Source of the DNA: Sphingobacterium thalpophilum
GTDB lineage: Bacteria; Bacteroidota; Bacteroidia; Sphingobacteriales; Sphingobacteriaceae
Direction: 5' to 3'
Assembly (NCBI RefSeq): GCF_038396785.1
Contig: NZ_CP151087.1
Location: forward strand, 4,216,001-4,280,000
Length of the DNA stretch: 64,000 nucleotides
Below, piece after piece: positions 1 to 7,968 of this stretch. A program made the translations under genes and the position numbers. Each line of letters opens with the position of its first letter. The stretch's first letter is position 1. The notes beneath the pieces were generated by a model. The model had not been told where the DNA came from and searched no databases. It worked only from the letters and a program-made list of their open reading frames with translations.

Positions 1-1215
1 GTTGGATGTATTGAGTAAAATATTGCCGAATTTATTGGAAGCGGCCATCAGAATTACCGCACGTGCGCGCGCTTGAATATTCTCTTCAGTCGTATCTGGC
101 TGCAGCCCTTCAAAAAGAGGAGCTAAACTATGTTCGAAGGCATTGGCAATATCTTTGATCGGAACGATATAATGTTTGCAACCGGTATTGTTGACGAGAT
201 CCATTGCATCTTTTATCGAATGGTCGGAAGAGTAGACCGATGGCATCAGTATGGCTAATACATTATCGGCACCCAGAGCCTCGCAGGCCAAAGCGGCAAC
301 TAAGGCCGAATCTAGCCCGCCGGACAGACCTAAAACCGCCTTTTTGAAACCAGATTTTTGAAAATAATCACGTAGGCCAAGGATCAATGCATCATGTATA
401 AGAGCCAGCTCAGTTATAGACTCTTTCGAAGAAGCTGTGGTGGAGGTTATATTTTGTTGATGATAGGTGACAAATTGAAGATCTTCTTCAAAGCTTTTTA
501 GTTCAGCAATTTTTGTTCCTTCATTATTCAGGGCGATTGAACGGCCGTCAAAGATAATATCCATGTGAGCGCCAATTTGATTGACATAAATTAGCGGTCT
601 GCCAGACTTTGTTACCTGTTGGCTGAGGACCTTGATCCGTTCATCAAAATGGGTATAGGAAAAAGGGGATGCCGCAATGTTGATGAGGAGGTCTGGATTT
701 TCTTTTCTCAACTCTGCCATGGGGTCTCCAACGTAAGAATTGCCCCCTTCGTCATCATCCCACAAATCTTCACATATGGTTAAGGCGATTTTTACGCCGT
801 TCAACTCGATACAATCAAAACGTCTGCTGGGTTCAAAATAACGATATTCATCAAATACATCGTAATCGGGCAAAAGGCCTTTTTTAACAATGTTTCGGAC
901 TGCCCCATGCTCAATAAATACAGCGGTATTATAAAGCTCTTTGCCCTCAGGATCACTGTTTTTGACGGGTGCTCCGATGATACAGGCGATATCCTGACAA
1001 TGAGCAGCGATTTGATGAATAGCTTCATCGCATTGACGTTTAAAGGCCTTACTTCGCAAAAGATCCTTGGCAGGATAACCACCAATTGCAAGTTCGGCAA
1101 AAATAATAAGATCGGCTGTTGCTTCTTTGGCCTGTTGGATCGCGCTAATTATTTTTTTAGTATTTGCTTCAAAATTACCGATATGGTAATTCAATTGTGC
1201 TAAAGCTATTTTCAT
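1..1215 (-). CDS. nadE: Glutamine-dependent NAD+ synthetase (C-terminus cut by window edge)
   Basis: Reading from the ATG at 1215 gives 405 codons without a stop up to base 1. It begins MKIALAQLNYHIGNF, the start of a nitrilase-fold glutaminase domain. The Glu-Lys-Cys triad is visible as IIFAELAIGGYP (Glu), VKKGLLPDYDVFDE (Lys) and LTICEDLWDD (Cys). The ATP-pyrophosphatase loop LGLSGGLDSALVAAL of the synthetase domain follows at about residue 305. Enzymes of this two-domain form amidate deamido-NAD with ammonia channelled from glutamine and usually have about 545 residues, so roughly the last quarter lies outside the window. The gene stands alone here; a weak promoter candidate lies just upstream. 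Domain order and motifs make the assignment secure. Confidence 0.95.
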   Translation of the reverse strand, partial: MKIALAQLNYHIGNFEANTKKIISAIQQAKEATADLIIFAELAIGGYPAKDLLRSKAFKRQCDEAIHQIAAHCQDIACIIGAPVKNSDPEGKELYNTAVFIEHGAVRNIVKKGLLPDYDVFDEYRYFEPSRRFDCIELNGVKIALTICEDLWDDDEGGNSYVGDPMAELRKENPDLLINIAASPFSYTHFDERIKVLSQQVTKSGRPLIYVNQIGAHMDIIFDGRSIALNNEGTKIAELKSFEEDLQFVTYHQQNITSTTASSKESITELALIHDALILGLRDYFQKSGFKKAVLGLSGGLDSALVAALACEALGADNVLAILMPSVYSSDHSIKDAMDLVNNTGCKHYIVPIKDIANAFEHSLAPLFEGLQPDTTEENIQARARAVILMAASNKFGNILLNTSN

Positions 1216-1268
1216 ATGCTATTAATCGTCTAACTAAATAAGATACCAATTGATGTTGGATCTTCTCA

Positions 1269-1276
1269 CAAATTTA
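1269..1276 (-). promoter_or_regulatory. Possible -7 element for nadE
   Basis: On the minus strand the octamer TAAATTTG matches the Bacteroidetes -7 consensus TAnnTTTG and lies about 54 bp upstream of the nadE ATG. No good TTG -33 element is present at the normal spacing, so this is only a candidate. Confidence 0.3.
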
Positions 1277-1523
1277 TTTCTTTTTTTTGATACTCAGACC
1301 GCCCTTAGTCGAATAAAAGCGCTAAATTATCTTCCGATCAATTGAAGGACATTGTATTACCAGCTATGGCCTGTAAGTGGAATGAATGCACAGTGAGTCC
1401 ATGTTGAGTCTATCTGTTGAGCTGCTATCGTTGTAGATGTATGTTTTTTACAACGCGGGACGGTATTGAATGTGCTAAATTGTTTTAACGTAATTTTAAC
1501 AACGTTAAATGCTGTTAAATTTC

Positions 1524-1554
1524 TTGACATGAAAGCAGATCTGTAGTACCTTTG
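1524..1554 (+). promoter_or_regulatory. Bacteroidetes-type promoter (TTG-N20-TACCTTTG)
   Basis: TTG at 1524-1526 and TACCTTTG at 1547-1554 are separated by 20 bp, fitting the -33/-7 promoter consensus of Bacteroidetes. No protein-coding gene follows; transcription would begin near 1561 and run into the hairpin-T-run terminator at 1634-1670. Confidence 0.65.
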
Positions 1555-1560
1555 ATATAT

Positions 1561-1670
1561 CAAAAGAAACGAAAGATATTTAAAAATAATATATAAAGAA
1601 CTTTTCATAATTTAGGTTAATAATTGGTTAGGTAAAGCTCGGAGTTCCCCACTTCGAGCTTTTATTTTTT
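1561..1670 (+). ncRNA. Candidate small RNA of about 110 nt
   Basis: The segment lies between a consensus-like promoter and an intrinsic terminator and has no credible open reading frame. Upstream nadE is on the other strand, so the promoter is not serving a neighbouring gene. The unit is complete before the insertion sequence that begins at 1701, so it is not a simple leader truncated by the element. I do not recognise the family (6S-like RNAs are usually longer). The call rests only on the promoter and terminator arrangement. Confidence 0.4.
1634..1670 (+). terminator. Intrinsic terminator of the candidate small RNA
   Basis: AAAGCTCG (1634-1641) pairs with CGAGCTTT (1655-1662) around a 13-nt loop and is followed by TTATTTTTT. 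On the opposite strand no T-run follows, so it works on the plus strand only. Confidence 0.7.
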
Positions 1671-1692
1671 CTAGACACCTGTTTCAAGTCGT

Positions 1693-1700
1693 GTTTCAAT
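1693..1700. repeat. Left 8-bp target-site duplication of the ISAon1-type element
   Basis: GTTTCAAT here is repeated exactly at 3133-3140, directly outside the two inverted-repeat ends of the element. Confidence 0.85.
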
Positions 1701-1733
1701 GGATCATACCGAAAGTTTGGGGGGTAATCATTT

Positions 1734-2717
1734 TTAAGCATACAATTTCATCACTCTGTACAGGAAGAATGTTGTATCCCTTACTCCACGGAAGACGCTC
1801 CTGAAAGCTTTGAGTTTTGCATTGAAGGACTTTGCGGATGCATTGGTGCTTCTATTGTCGAAGTAGTGGAGAATGTATTGATGATGTGCTGCAATGGATC
1901 TTGCGACACTCTCGAATGAAGCAATACCCGCGTTCTCAACCTGGTTGTGCCACAGTCCTAACTTTGTGAAAGCAACTTTTTTATCCCTGCATTTATTGAA
2001 GATGTCACCTAAGGCAACTCCAAGATCATAAGCCTGTTTTAGCTTGGGAAACCTGATGAACAGCAGTTCTGCACGGCGTTTTTGGCTTTCCGACCATCGA
2101 CTTGGATGCTTGAACAGGAGGTGTCTCGACCTAGCTAATAGCTGTTTGAGCGTATCACCATTAGGCAACAACTCGGGGTCATATGGGATACCCCGTTTTC
2201 GCGATTCCATTATTTTTTTGCTTTCTGCATCTAAGACTTCCCATCGGTATTTGATACGGAGTTCCTGAACAGCATCATAAGCAAGTTTTTGTACATGAAA
2301 CCGATCGATAACCCTTCTGGCATTTCTGAAACACCTACGGATAGCCTTTGCCATATTGGGGGCCATATCCATCGTTACTTCCCTAACTTTGTTCCTTAGT
2401 TTAAGTGGAATGCGCTCTAATACAGCAATAATATCTTCCGCCTTTGTCCCTCTTATGGTAGCCAATATGGTTCCCTTCCTGCCCTTTGCTGATTTACTGC
2501 TTACGATCGTGTAAAGTTCACCGTTGCTAAAGCTGGTCTCATCGATGCTCAGGTGTTCCGATATGTTATCAGGAAAAAGGGTCCATTGCTCTGCGTGTGG
2601 CTTTTGGTCCCAGTCCTGGAAGTCACTGAGATGGTTCTTGTATTGATCCTGTAGTTGCTTACCGTCCATTTGGAAGAACAGACCTACCAATTGGGCGCTT
2701 ACAGGATGATTATCCAA
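1734..2717 (-). CDS. ISAon1-family transposase (DDE catalytic part)
   Basis: The 327-residue protein resembles the ISL3-type DDE transposase domain. Visible landmarks are LSIDETSFSNGELYTIV near the N-terminus (first Asp), VTMDMAPNMAKAIRRCF then ARRVIDRFHVQKLAYDAV (second Asp region) and HHQYILHYFDNRSTNASAKS near the C-terminus (conserved Asn/Glu-type region). It would cut and join the element ends at 1701 and 3132. Its apparent start is a TTG at 2715-2717 that overlaps the last codons and stop of the upstream gene by eight bases, so it is probably translated by coupling or by a +1 shift of ribosomes from the upstream frame. Confidence 0.88.
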   Translation of the reverse strand: MDNHPVSAQLVGLFFQMDGKQLQDQYKNHLSDFQDWDQKPHAEQWTLFPDNISEHLSIDETSFSNGELYTIVSSKSAKGRKGTILATIRGTKAEDIIAVLERIPLKLRNKVREVTMDMAPNMAKAIRRCFRNARRVIDRFHVQKLAYDAVQELRIKYRWEVLDAESKKIMESRKRGIPYDPELLPNGDTLKQLLARSRHLLFKHPSRWSESQKRRAELLFIRFPKLKQAYDLGVALGDIFNKCRDKKVAFTKLGLWHNQVENAGIASFESVARSIAAHHQYILHYFDNRSTNASAKSFNAKLKAFRSVFRGVRDTTFFLYRVMKLYA

Positions 2718-3063
2718 ATATCTTCTTTAAAAAAAGCCCGAATTCCGTAGTCATTCGAGCACCCTCACGCACCAGATTCCAATCTCTTGTGATGATCTCT
2801 CCGGTATCCAGGACCGTCCAGCGACGACGGCGGATATGTAGCGTAACTTTCTGGCCTCGAATGGGAAAGTCTGAAATCTCAGTGGAAGGCATGAAGCCCT
2901 TTGACTCCAACTTGCTGTTCTGATAGCCTGTCGGAGCAATATTAAGCTCATCTAAATAAATGTGGAGCTGATTGTCAACCTGATCGACTTCTAAAATCTG
3001 AAAGTATTCCAATAGCCCTTCGGGCATCAATAGGGACAGTAATTTACGTTCGGCTTCTTGCAA
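2710..3063 (-). CDS. ISAon1-family transposase N-terminal region protein
   Basis: This 117-residue product precedes the catalytic ORF on the minus strand and corresponds to the separate N-terminal part known in this transposase family. The segment GQKVTLHIRRRRWTVLD is very basic, fitting a DNA-contacting region, and the C-terminus reads FLKKIFG before TAA at 2710-2712. A run of seven T lies near its 3' end, a possible slippage site, but the downstream frame is reached by +1, which is not the usual -1 IS3-type shift. The two-protein arrangement is regular for this group and not a sign of decay. Confidence 0.8.
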   Translation of the reverse strand: MQEAERKLLSLLMPEGLLEYFQILEVDQVDNQLHIYLDELNIAPTGYQNSKLESKGFMPSTEISDFPIRGQKVTLHIRRRRWTVLDTGEIITRDWNLVREGARMTTEFGLFLKKIFG

Positions 3064-3132
3064 GGGATATCTGTATTAAGGATGCTAAACTAAGAAATTT
3101 TTGACATTCCCCCCAAGAATTCAGCTTGATCC

Positions 3133-3140
3133 GTTTCAAT
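3133..3140. repeat. Right 8-bp target-site duplication
   Basis: GTTTCAAT, identical to 1693-1700, immediately after the right end of the element. Eight base pairs is the duplication size usual for ISL3-type elements. Confidence 0.85.
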
Positions 3141-3510
3141 TTCCTTCTTTGTTTAATTAATTTAAGGTATTGTTTATCGATCATACTATTGTCGCACAAC
3201 AGCGATCTTTTTGTTACGTAAGTATAGCTTCTACTTTTTTTCTCTTTTATTTTTTAGCGGCAAATTAGGATCAGATAGTGATCAAATTAACTCTTTTGAC
3301 AGTGCTTGTTCAGTGATTGCTCAGTGTAGACTGAATGATCAATGACTGATCACTGTTTAAAAAGCGATTGAAAATTGTTATTAGGTATAGGTTGATATGA
3401 AAATATATCAGTTTTAAGATCTATCTTACTTTTAAGTTTTGGATAATTTTGCTAGCATATAAAACTATCGTACAATAAACACATTAATTGTTGAAAACCT
3501 CATTGAACTA
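3141..3510. other. Intergenic region with a cluster of TGATCA / TCAGTG words
   Basis: No coding frame is supported. Between about 3270 and 3357 the short words TGATCA, TCAGT(G) and their complements recur, for example TCAGTGTAGACTGA (3320-3333, arms TCAGT/ACTGA) and ACTGATCACTGT (3344-3355), the latter complementary to ACAGTG at 3299-3304. This could be a multi-site protein-binding region or chance folding. The rest is AT-rich. Confidence 0.3.
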
Positions 3511-3548
3511 AAAAGCTCCTAAAATGAGATCATTTTAGGAGCTTTTAT
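3511..3548. terminator. Symmetrical intrinsic terminator downstream of the FKBP gene
   Basis: AAAGCTCCTAAAATGA pairs with TCATTTTAGGAGCTTT around a very short centre and has A-runs and T-runs on both sides, so it can stop transcription in both directions. It lies 28 bp past the stop of the minus-strand FKBP gene. Confidence 0.8.
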
Positions 3549-3575
3549 GCTTTATTGCTTCAGAAGGGGCGATAA

Positions 3576-4169
3576 TTATTTGATATCTGTAACTTCAATC
3601 ACAAAATCCAATGGTGAGTTTGCCGGAATAGTTCCGACAGCCTGGTTTTGGTATCCATAAAGGGAAGGTGCCATGATGTGAATTTTACTGCCTTTTTGTA
3701 GACCTTTTTCGGTTAAGCCGCCCAATTTCATGTCACCGATTTTTTGTGGTGCAAATGTGAAGGTCCAAGCAGGAATAATGGTGCTATAAAATGGATATTG
3801 ATACCCCGTGTTTGTGATGATTTCAAATTCTTTGGCCGTATCAGTTTTATCAAATACACTTCCACTCAATAACTTTCCAACATATTTTACAGTCGGTTTA
3901 AATTTTAAGTATTTACCATTTAATGTGTCAACCACTTTATATTCATAATTTCCGGTTCCTTCGGCAAGAATTTCATACCAAATTCCTGTTTCGCTATTGT
4001 ATTGTGCAGCAGGATAATTTTGGCTAACGTAATTTTTAAGTGTTACAGAATCCGTTTTAAATTGTGCATTCGCATCATAAACAGGTGCATCGTCACTTTT
4101 GTTACAGCTTACAATAAGGAAAGAGATTGCTGCAATTCCCATGAATAGTGGTGATAACAGTTTTTTCAT
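3576..4169 (-). CDS. FKBP-type peptidyl-prolyl isomerase lipoprotein
   Basis: The 197-residue protein has a lipoprotein signal ending FLIVSC at Cys22. The C-terminal part, from about residue 90, is FKBP-like: KPTVKYVGKLLSGSVFDKT, the stretch LGGLTEKGLQKGSKIHIMAP, a Tyr-rich loop SLYGYQNQ, and IPANSPLDFVIEVTDIK at the end. FKBPs turn X-Pro bonds and assist folding; a lipidated copy would act in the periplasm or at the outer membrane. A second member of the same type lies immediately upstream. Their separate terminators suggest separate transcripts. Confidence 0.88.
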   Translation of the reverse strand: MKKLLSPLFMGIAAISFLIVSCNKSDDAPVYDANAQFKTDSVTLKNYVSQNYPAAQYNSETGIWYEILAEGTGNYEYKVVDTLNGKYLKFKPTVKYVGKLLSGSVFDKTDTAKEFEIITNTGYQYPFYSTIIPAWTFTFAPQKIGDMKLGGLTEKGLQKGSKIHIMAPSLYGYQNQAVGTIPANSPLDFVIEVTDIK

Positions 4170-4226
4170 TGTATTTTTTTATTGGTTTTTCAAGGAAAAG
4201 CTATTTTCTTTATAAAAGTAGCTTTG

Positions 4227-4256
4227 CAAATGTATATTATTTTTTCTTCGTTAGAA
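4227..4256 (-). promoter_or_regulatory. Promoter candidate for the 3576-4169 FKBP gene
   Basis: On the minus strand TTC (4254-4256), a 19-bp spacer and TACATTTG (4227-4234) fit the Bacteroidetes consensus except for TTC in place of TTG. It lies about 60 bp upstream of the start codon. Confidence 0.5.
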
Positions 4257-4332
4257 GTTTTCACTGTAAGAATTAACATTTTGATACAGTAATTTACACT
4301 TCTGATCGTGGACTACGGCGGTGGTTGCTTAC

Positions 4333-4364
4333 AAAAAAGCCATTCTCACGAGGAAAATGGCTTT
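4333..4364 (-). terminator. Intrinsic terminator after the 4388-5074 FKBP gene
   Basis: On the minus strand AAAGCCATT pairs with AATGGCTTT around CCTCGTG-rich loop sequence and a T6 run follows. It separates the two FKBP genes. Confidence 0.75.
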
Positions 4365-4387
4365 GATGAATGCATTGTTTATGTTTC

Positions 4388-5074
4388 TTAGTTGGAAGTA
4401 GCAGCTCCAATAGTCAACAATTCAATCGTATATACGACAGGTGTATTTTTAGGTACTGTCACCTTCTCACTGCCTTTGGTATATTCAGTTTGATCAAACG
4501 TATAATATGAAGGGGCAATAAAAGTTATTTTATCTCCCTTTTGTAATCCTTTTGGAAGTAAACCGTGTGGATAGTAATCTCTTCCATCTTGTTTAATAGT
4601 AGGAGGCGTAAATGCTCTCATCCATGCAACATTATAGATACTGAATGCATTGTAGATATTGGTGTAATTTGCCGGCGTTCCTGTAGCGCTTTTGTCGAAA
4701 ACAGTTCCGTCCATGAGCTCTCCTTTAAAGTTAAATGTTGCAGCAAATGGTGTAATCGCAGCACCACTATTTGTTAACGTGATACCATAGGTATACGGTG
4801 TAGCGGTCTCTTTGGCATATTCAATTTTGTACCACATTCCTTTTGAAAGCGAAGAGTCTGAACGCATAGCATCGTTACCCCATTTTTGCCTTGCGTAAGC
4901 TTCCAAAATTGGAGCTTGAATTTTGTATAGCGAGTCCTGTCTTGCCTTTTCTTTTTTTATGGCTTCCTCTTGTTGTTTGTAATAAGCATCCCAATCAAAA
5001 TTATCTTTATTACAAGCCGTAAAAAGAACCCCCAGACACAAAAACGCCATTAATAATTTCGTGATATTTTTCAT
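4388..5074 (-). CDS. FKBP-type peptidyl-prolyl isomerase lipoprotein, second copy
   Basis: The 228-residue product starts MKNITKLLMAFLCLGVLFTA followed by the lipid-attachment Cys21. After a Lys/Glu/Gln-rich stretch (residues about 30-55, possibly helical) comes an FKBP-like region: ATFNFKGELMDGTVFDKS, then LPKGLQKGDKITFIAPSYY and VPKNTPVVYTIELLTIG. It has the same plan as the 197-residue neighbour, so the pair is probably an old duplication. It lies 75 bp downstream of the thioredoxin-fold gene on the same strand and could share its transcript. Substrate unknown. Confidence 0.87.
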   Translation of the reverse strand: MKNITKLLMAFLCLGVLFTACNKDNFDWDAYYKQQEEAIKKEKARQDSLYKIQAPILEAYARQKWGNDAMRSDSSLSKGMWYKIEYAKETATPYTYGITLTNSGAAITPFAATFNFKGELMDGTVFDKSATGTPANYTNIYNAFSIYNVAWMRAFTPPTIKQDGRDYYPHGLLPKGLQKGDKITFIAPSYYTFDQTEYTKGSEKVTVPKNTPVVYTIELLTIGAATSN

Positions 5075-5149
5075 AATTTCTTAAAGTGTGTATTAATTAT
5101 AAAATCCAAAACGCAGGAATGATGGAATTCGCTACAAGTAAATGTTAAA

Positions 5150-5617
5150 TTATTCTAAAAAAACAGCTAACTCCTTTGAATTCAGGTATTTTTGTTGTAT
5201 ACTTTTTAGACGAAATTCACGATCAAAACGTAGGAGAGTTGGGAAGATCATTTTTCTTCCTTGTATCAATTGCAAAGCTAAAGGATGGTATTGTCCTGTT
5301 TTCTTTCTTTTGCTTAAGGGCCTCCACATACTTTGGTCAAAAGCAATGTCTTGGATAGATTCTGCATCTAAATGAACAGCGTAGTAACGCTTGTTTATTA
5401 ATTGGACAATCTGCTTTTTTGTAAAGATTTCCTTTTCCATTTTCCGGCAATAACTGCACCAATCCGTATGAATAAAGAGGAGCGTTTCGCGCGGTGAAAC
5501 AGTCAGGAGTGAATCGAGTTGTGCAAAATCAATCCAATTTATCCGCTCCTGTCCTTGAGAACAGAGCGGATAAAAGAATAGGATCAATAGCACATATATT
5601 TTTTGGAAATGCTTCAT
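5150..5617 (-). CDS. Secreted thioredoxin-fold protein
   Basis: The 155-residue protein has a signal peptide (hydrophobic YVLLILFFYPLCSQGQ) and a thioredoxin-like fold of the Thioredoxin_7/DUF255-like type: LLFIHTDWCSYCRKMEKEIF contains the redox motif WCSYC at about residues 53-57, and MIFPTLLRFD supplies the cis-Pro before a strand. It should act in the periplasm as a disulfide reductase or oxidase. It begins only 14 bp after the stop of the TonB-dependent receptor gene, so the two are almost certainly co-transcribed. The receptor plug has a Cys-x-x-Cys, which makes a redox relation between the two conceivable but unproven. Confidence 0.85.
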   Translation of the reverse strand: MKHFQKIYVLLILFFYPLCSQGQERINWIDFAQLDSLLTVSPRETLLFIHTDWCSYCRKMEKEIFTKKQIVQLINKRYYAVHLDAESIQDIAFDQSMWRPLSKRKKTGQYHPLALQLIQGRKMIFPTLLRFDREFRLKSIQQKYLNSKELAVFLE

Positions 5618-5631
5618 ATCCCAAATCCATG

Positions 5632-7968
5632 TTAATGAAAATGACCAACACGAAGGCCAAATGTATAAGTTCGCGGGCGTGTTGGACCATAGATATAGTC
5701 TGAATCGCGGAGCGCTCCCTTGTCAAAATCTTTTTGGAAAGCATTGAACATGTTTTGTACACCACCAAAAATCTCAATGCTGAAATCTTTATGTATTGGA
5801 AAGGTATACCCTAAGCGGAGGTTCAGCTCCACAAAGTCCCGGGCATTTTTAAGGGTCATTACATCATTTTGGATGTGTGGAACAATCATCTTTCCCGTGT
5901 ATACCCCTGTCAGATCGATTGCAAATTGCTTGGTCGCTTTCAGGTTGCTATTCATATAACCATAGATATTTGGCGTACGGACATATTTCTTGGTGAGGAT
6001 ATCCTGTCCATCTTCTTTTCCCTCATAGATGAGCTGGTCTTTCTTATAGCGTGAGCGCTGGATCGTCCCCCCGGTTTGAAAAGAAAACCAGGAGGATGGC
6101 GCGATATTGATTTCAATATTGGAACCGTATACCCTGGCTCCTTCACCATTTTGCATTTCCTGGATAATCAATCCATCTTTTTCGGACGCCATGACGTTGA
6201 CAAACTGATTGTTTAGGTCCGTGTAAAATCCCTCCACGAGCAAACTTGTTTGTACATTTCCAAAATTTTTATTGTAGCTAAAAGAACCTGTATAGGCATT
6301 GGAGTATTCTGTTTTCAGATTTTCACCGATCAATACAAATACTTGGTTTCCGCCAATGGAAGTGACGTGCATGTCCTCATTAAATGCCTGGGGGGCACGG
6401 AAGCCCCGTGCATAACCGCCTCTAAATTGAAGGTCTTTTGTGATATCGTATAAGATGGTCAACCGTGGGCTAAAGGTGCCGAAGCGCTGATCTGAGTTTC
6501 GGTTTATACCTGCGAGACTATATTTACCGTCAACATAGGTGTAATCGTATCGCGCTCCGATTAACGTTTTAAAATTGCTTAAAGGCTTCCATTCGTATTG
6601 GGCATAACTGCCTAGTCCTTTATTCTGCTGATCAATGATTCGTTTATACCCCGGTATTTCATCCTGGGTATTGTTGTATGAAAACTCCACTCCGGCAGTA
6701 AATACATCTCTTTCAAAGTTGTAGGTATATTGTCCTCCGGCGACTAGCGCAATATCATTTGTTTTGCCATAAGCATTTGCGGCTAATGTGCTGTCTGCAA
6801 GGGTTGTTCCGCCCCCAAGACCGCCATAGTAGCTGTCGCGAACAGTTTTCTGCACAGAACCATACAACGACATTTTTTGCTTATAATCTGTGGAATAGTG
6901 ATCATATGTGATTCCGCCAACAAGCGAACTGGTTTCCAATTGTTCGGTGATTTGCGTCAGATGCGGCACTTTATCGAGTTGATCGCCGCCGCGGCGAAAC
7001 TCATTCACGGTGCTAAAATCAACCGTTATCTTATCCAGGTCACTCGGTTTGTAAAATAGTTTTGTGCCGAAGGTGGTGTTACGAAGTTTGGTTATTTCCG
7101 AAAATCCATCGCCATTTGCATCGTAAGCTTCACGATTACGGTGCATACCGTAGAATGTAGCTCCTCTTTTGAGGTCTTCCGAAACGGTGGAGGTATTAAA
7201 ATCTACAGTATTATCCCAGCTTTTGCCGCCAATGAGTGAATTGGTGGATTTTACTTGCCAGTCGTTTTCTACGGGATCTTTTGTAATAATATTGATTGTT
7301 CCAGCGATCGCATTGGCACCAAATAATGCCGAACCTCCGCTTCGAACAACCTCAATACGATCGATCATACTGGTTGGAATCTGATCCAATCCATATACGC
7401 TATTTAGCGCGGAAAATACCGCCCTACTGTTGATCAATATCTGTGAATAGGGGCCTTCGAGGCCATTCAGGCGGACTTGTGAAAAGCCGCAATTCTGGCA
7501 ATTGTTTTCTACCCGTACACCCGGCTGATAATTCAATGTTTCCGACATGGCAACAGATTGTGTCGCATTAAATAATTTAGGCCCGATGACATTGACAACC
7601 ACGGGGGCGTCCTTACGTTTGACGCCATAGCGTGTAGCCGAAACAACAACCTCATCCAAATTGAGGTTGTCTTCTTCCAGTTGAATTTGCAAAGGCGACT
7701 TCAACGTGTCTAAAGAGACGACTTTGCTGATGGAGCGATAGCCCACTGCCGATATATTTAAGGTTACTTTTTGCGTTGGTATGGCGGATAGCTTAAAGTA
7801 CCCATTTGGATCGGATGTAGTGGCGAGCTTGCTGTTTTTTAAAGTCAGTGTACCAGAAGGAACCGCCTCATGGTTTTTGTTGAATAAGTAGCCTTCAAGT
7901 TTTGACTGGGCGTATATAGTGGATGTACCAGCCAGTAATGTGGCCAATAAAGTGTATTGCTTTAGCAT
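5632..7968 (-). CDS. TonB-dependent outer-membrane receptor with CxxC-containing plug
   Basis: The 778-residue protein has a signal peptide (to about residue 20, TIYAQ), a carboxypeptidase-regulatory-like beta-sandwich at about 23-98 (SKLEGYLFNKNHEAVPSG... GYRSISKVVSL), a plug domain starting DEVVVSATRYG at about 105, and a 22-strand-type barrel ending in RTYTFGLRVGHFH with a terminal aromatic-rich strand. In the plug, NNCQNCGFSQVRLNGLEG holds Cys157 and Cys160, a feature I associate with one Bacteroidetes subgroup of receptors. VRSGGSALFGANAIAGTINI is the usual plug end. Such receptors import iron complexes, cobalamin or other metal ligands using TonB energy. The ligand is not deducible; it is not a SusC with SusD. 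Confidence 0.9.
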   Translation of the reverse strand: MLKQYTLLATLLAGTSTIYAQSKLEGYLFNKNHEAVPSGTLTLKNSKLATTSDPNGYFKLSAIPTQKVTLNISAVGYRSISKVVSLDTLKSPLQIQLEEDNLNLDEVVVSATRYGVKRKDAPVVVNVIGPKLFNATQSVAMSETLNYQPGVRVENNCQNCGFSQVRLNGLEGPYSQILINSRAVFSALNSVYGLDQIPTSMIDRIEVVRSGGSALFGANAIAGTINIITKDPVENDWQVKSTNSLIGGKSWDNTVDFNTSTVSEDLKRGATFYGMHRNREAYDANGDGFSEITKLRNTTFGTKLFYKPSDLDKITVDFSTVNEFRRGGDQLDKVPHLTQITEQLETSSLVGGITYDHYSTDYKQKMSLYGSVQKTVRDSYYGGLGGGTTLADSTLAANAYGKTNDIALVAGGQYTYNFERDVFTAGVEFSYNNTQDEIPGYKRIIDQQNKGLGSYAQYEWKPLSNFKTLIGARYDYTYVDGKYSLAGINRNSDQRFGTFSPRLTILYDITKDLQFRGGYARGFRAPQAFNEDMHVTSIGGNQVFVLIGENLKTEYSNAYTGSFSYNKNFGNVQTSLLVEGFYTDLNNQFVNVMASEKDGLIIQEMQNGEGARVYGSNIEINIAPSSWFSFQTGGTIQRSRYKKDQLIYEGKEDGQDILTKKYVRTPNIYGYMNSNLKATKQFAIDLTGVYTGKMIVPHIQNDVMTLKNARDFVELNLRLGYTFPIHKDFSIEIFGGVQNMFNAFQKDFDKGALRDSDYIYGPTRPRTYTFGLRVGHFH

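Larger units (their letters stand above)
1701..3132 (-). mobile_element. Complete ISAon1-type (ISL3-like) insertion sequence, 1432 bp
   Basis: The ends are imperfect inverted repeats beginning GGATCA and sharing the block TTGGGGGG: left 1701-1727 reads GGATCA..C.GAA...TTGGGGGG, and the right end in reverse complement (3132 down to about 3106) has the same pattern. Both ends are bounded by the direct repeat GTTTCAAT. The element carries two overlapping minus-strand genes, an N-terminal-region protein and the DDE transposase. Both genes are open and the ends intact, so the copy may still be active. Confidence 0.9.

Noticed and set aside
1357..1608. 83-codon minus-strand ORF upstream of the insertion sequence
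   Set aside because: No signal peptide, domain or coding-like composition, and it runs antisense through the consensus promoter of the candidate small RNA.
2710..2740. Classical -1 programmed frameshift at the T7 run of the ISAon1-type element
   Set aside because: The downstream ORF is in the +1 frame relative to the first, so a -1 shift at the T-run would not reach it.
4170..4330. Possible extra small gene between the FKBP genes
   Set aside because: The segment is explained by the promoter of the downstream FKBP gene and the terminator of the upstream one; no frame stands out.
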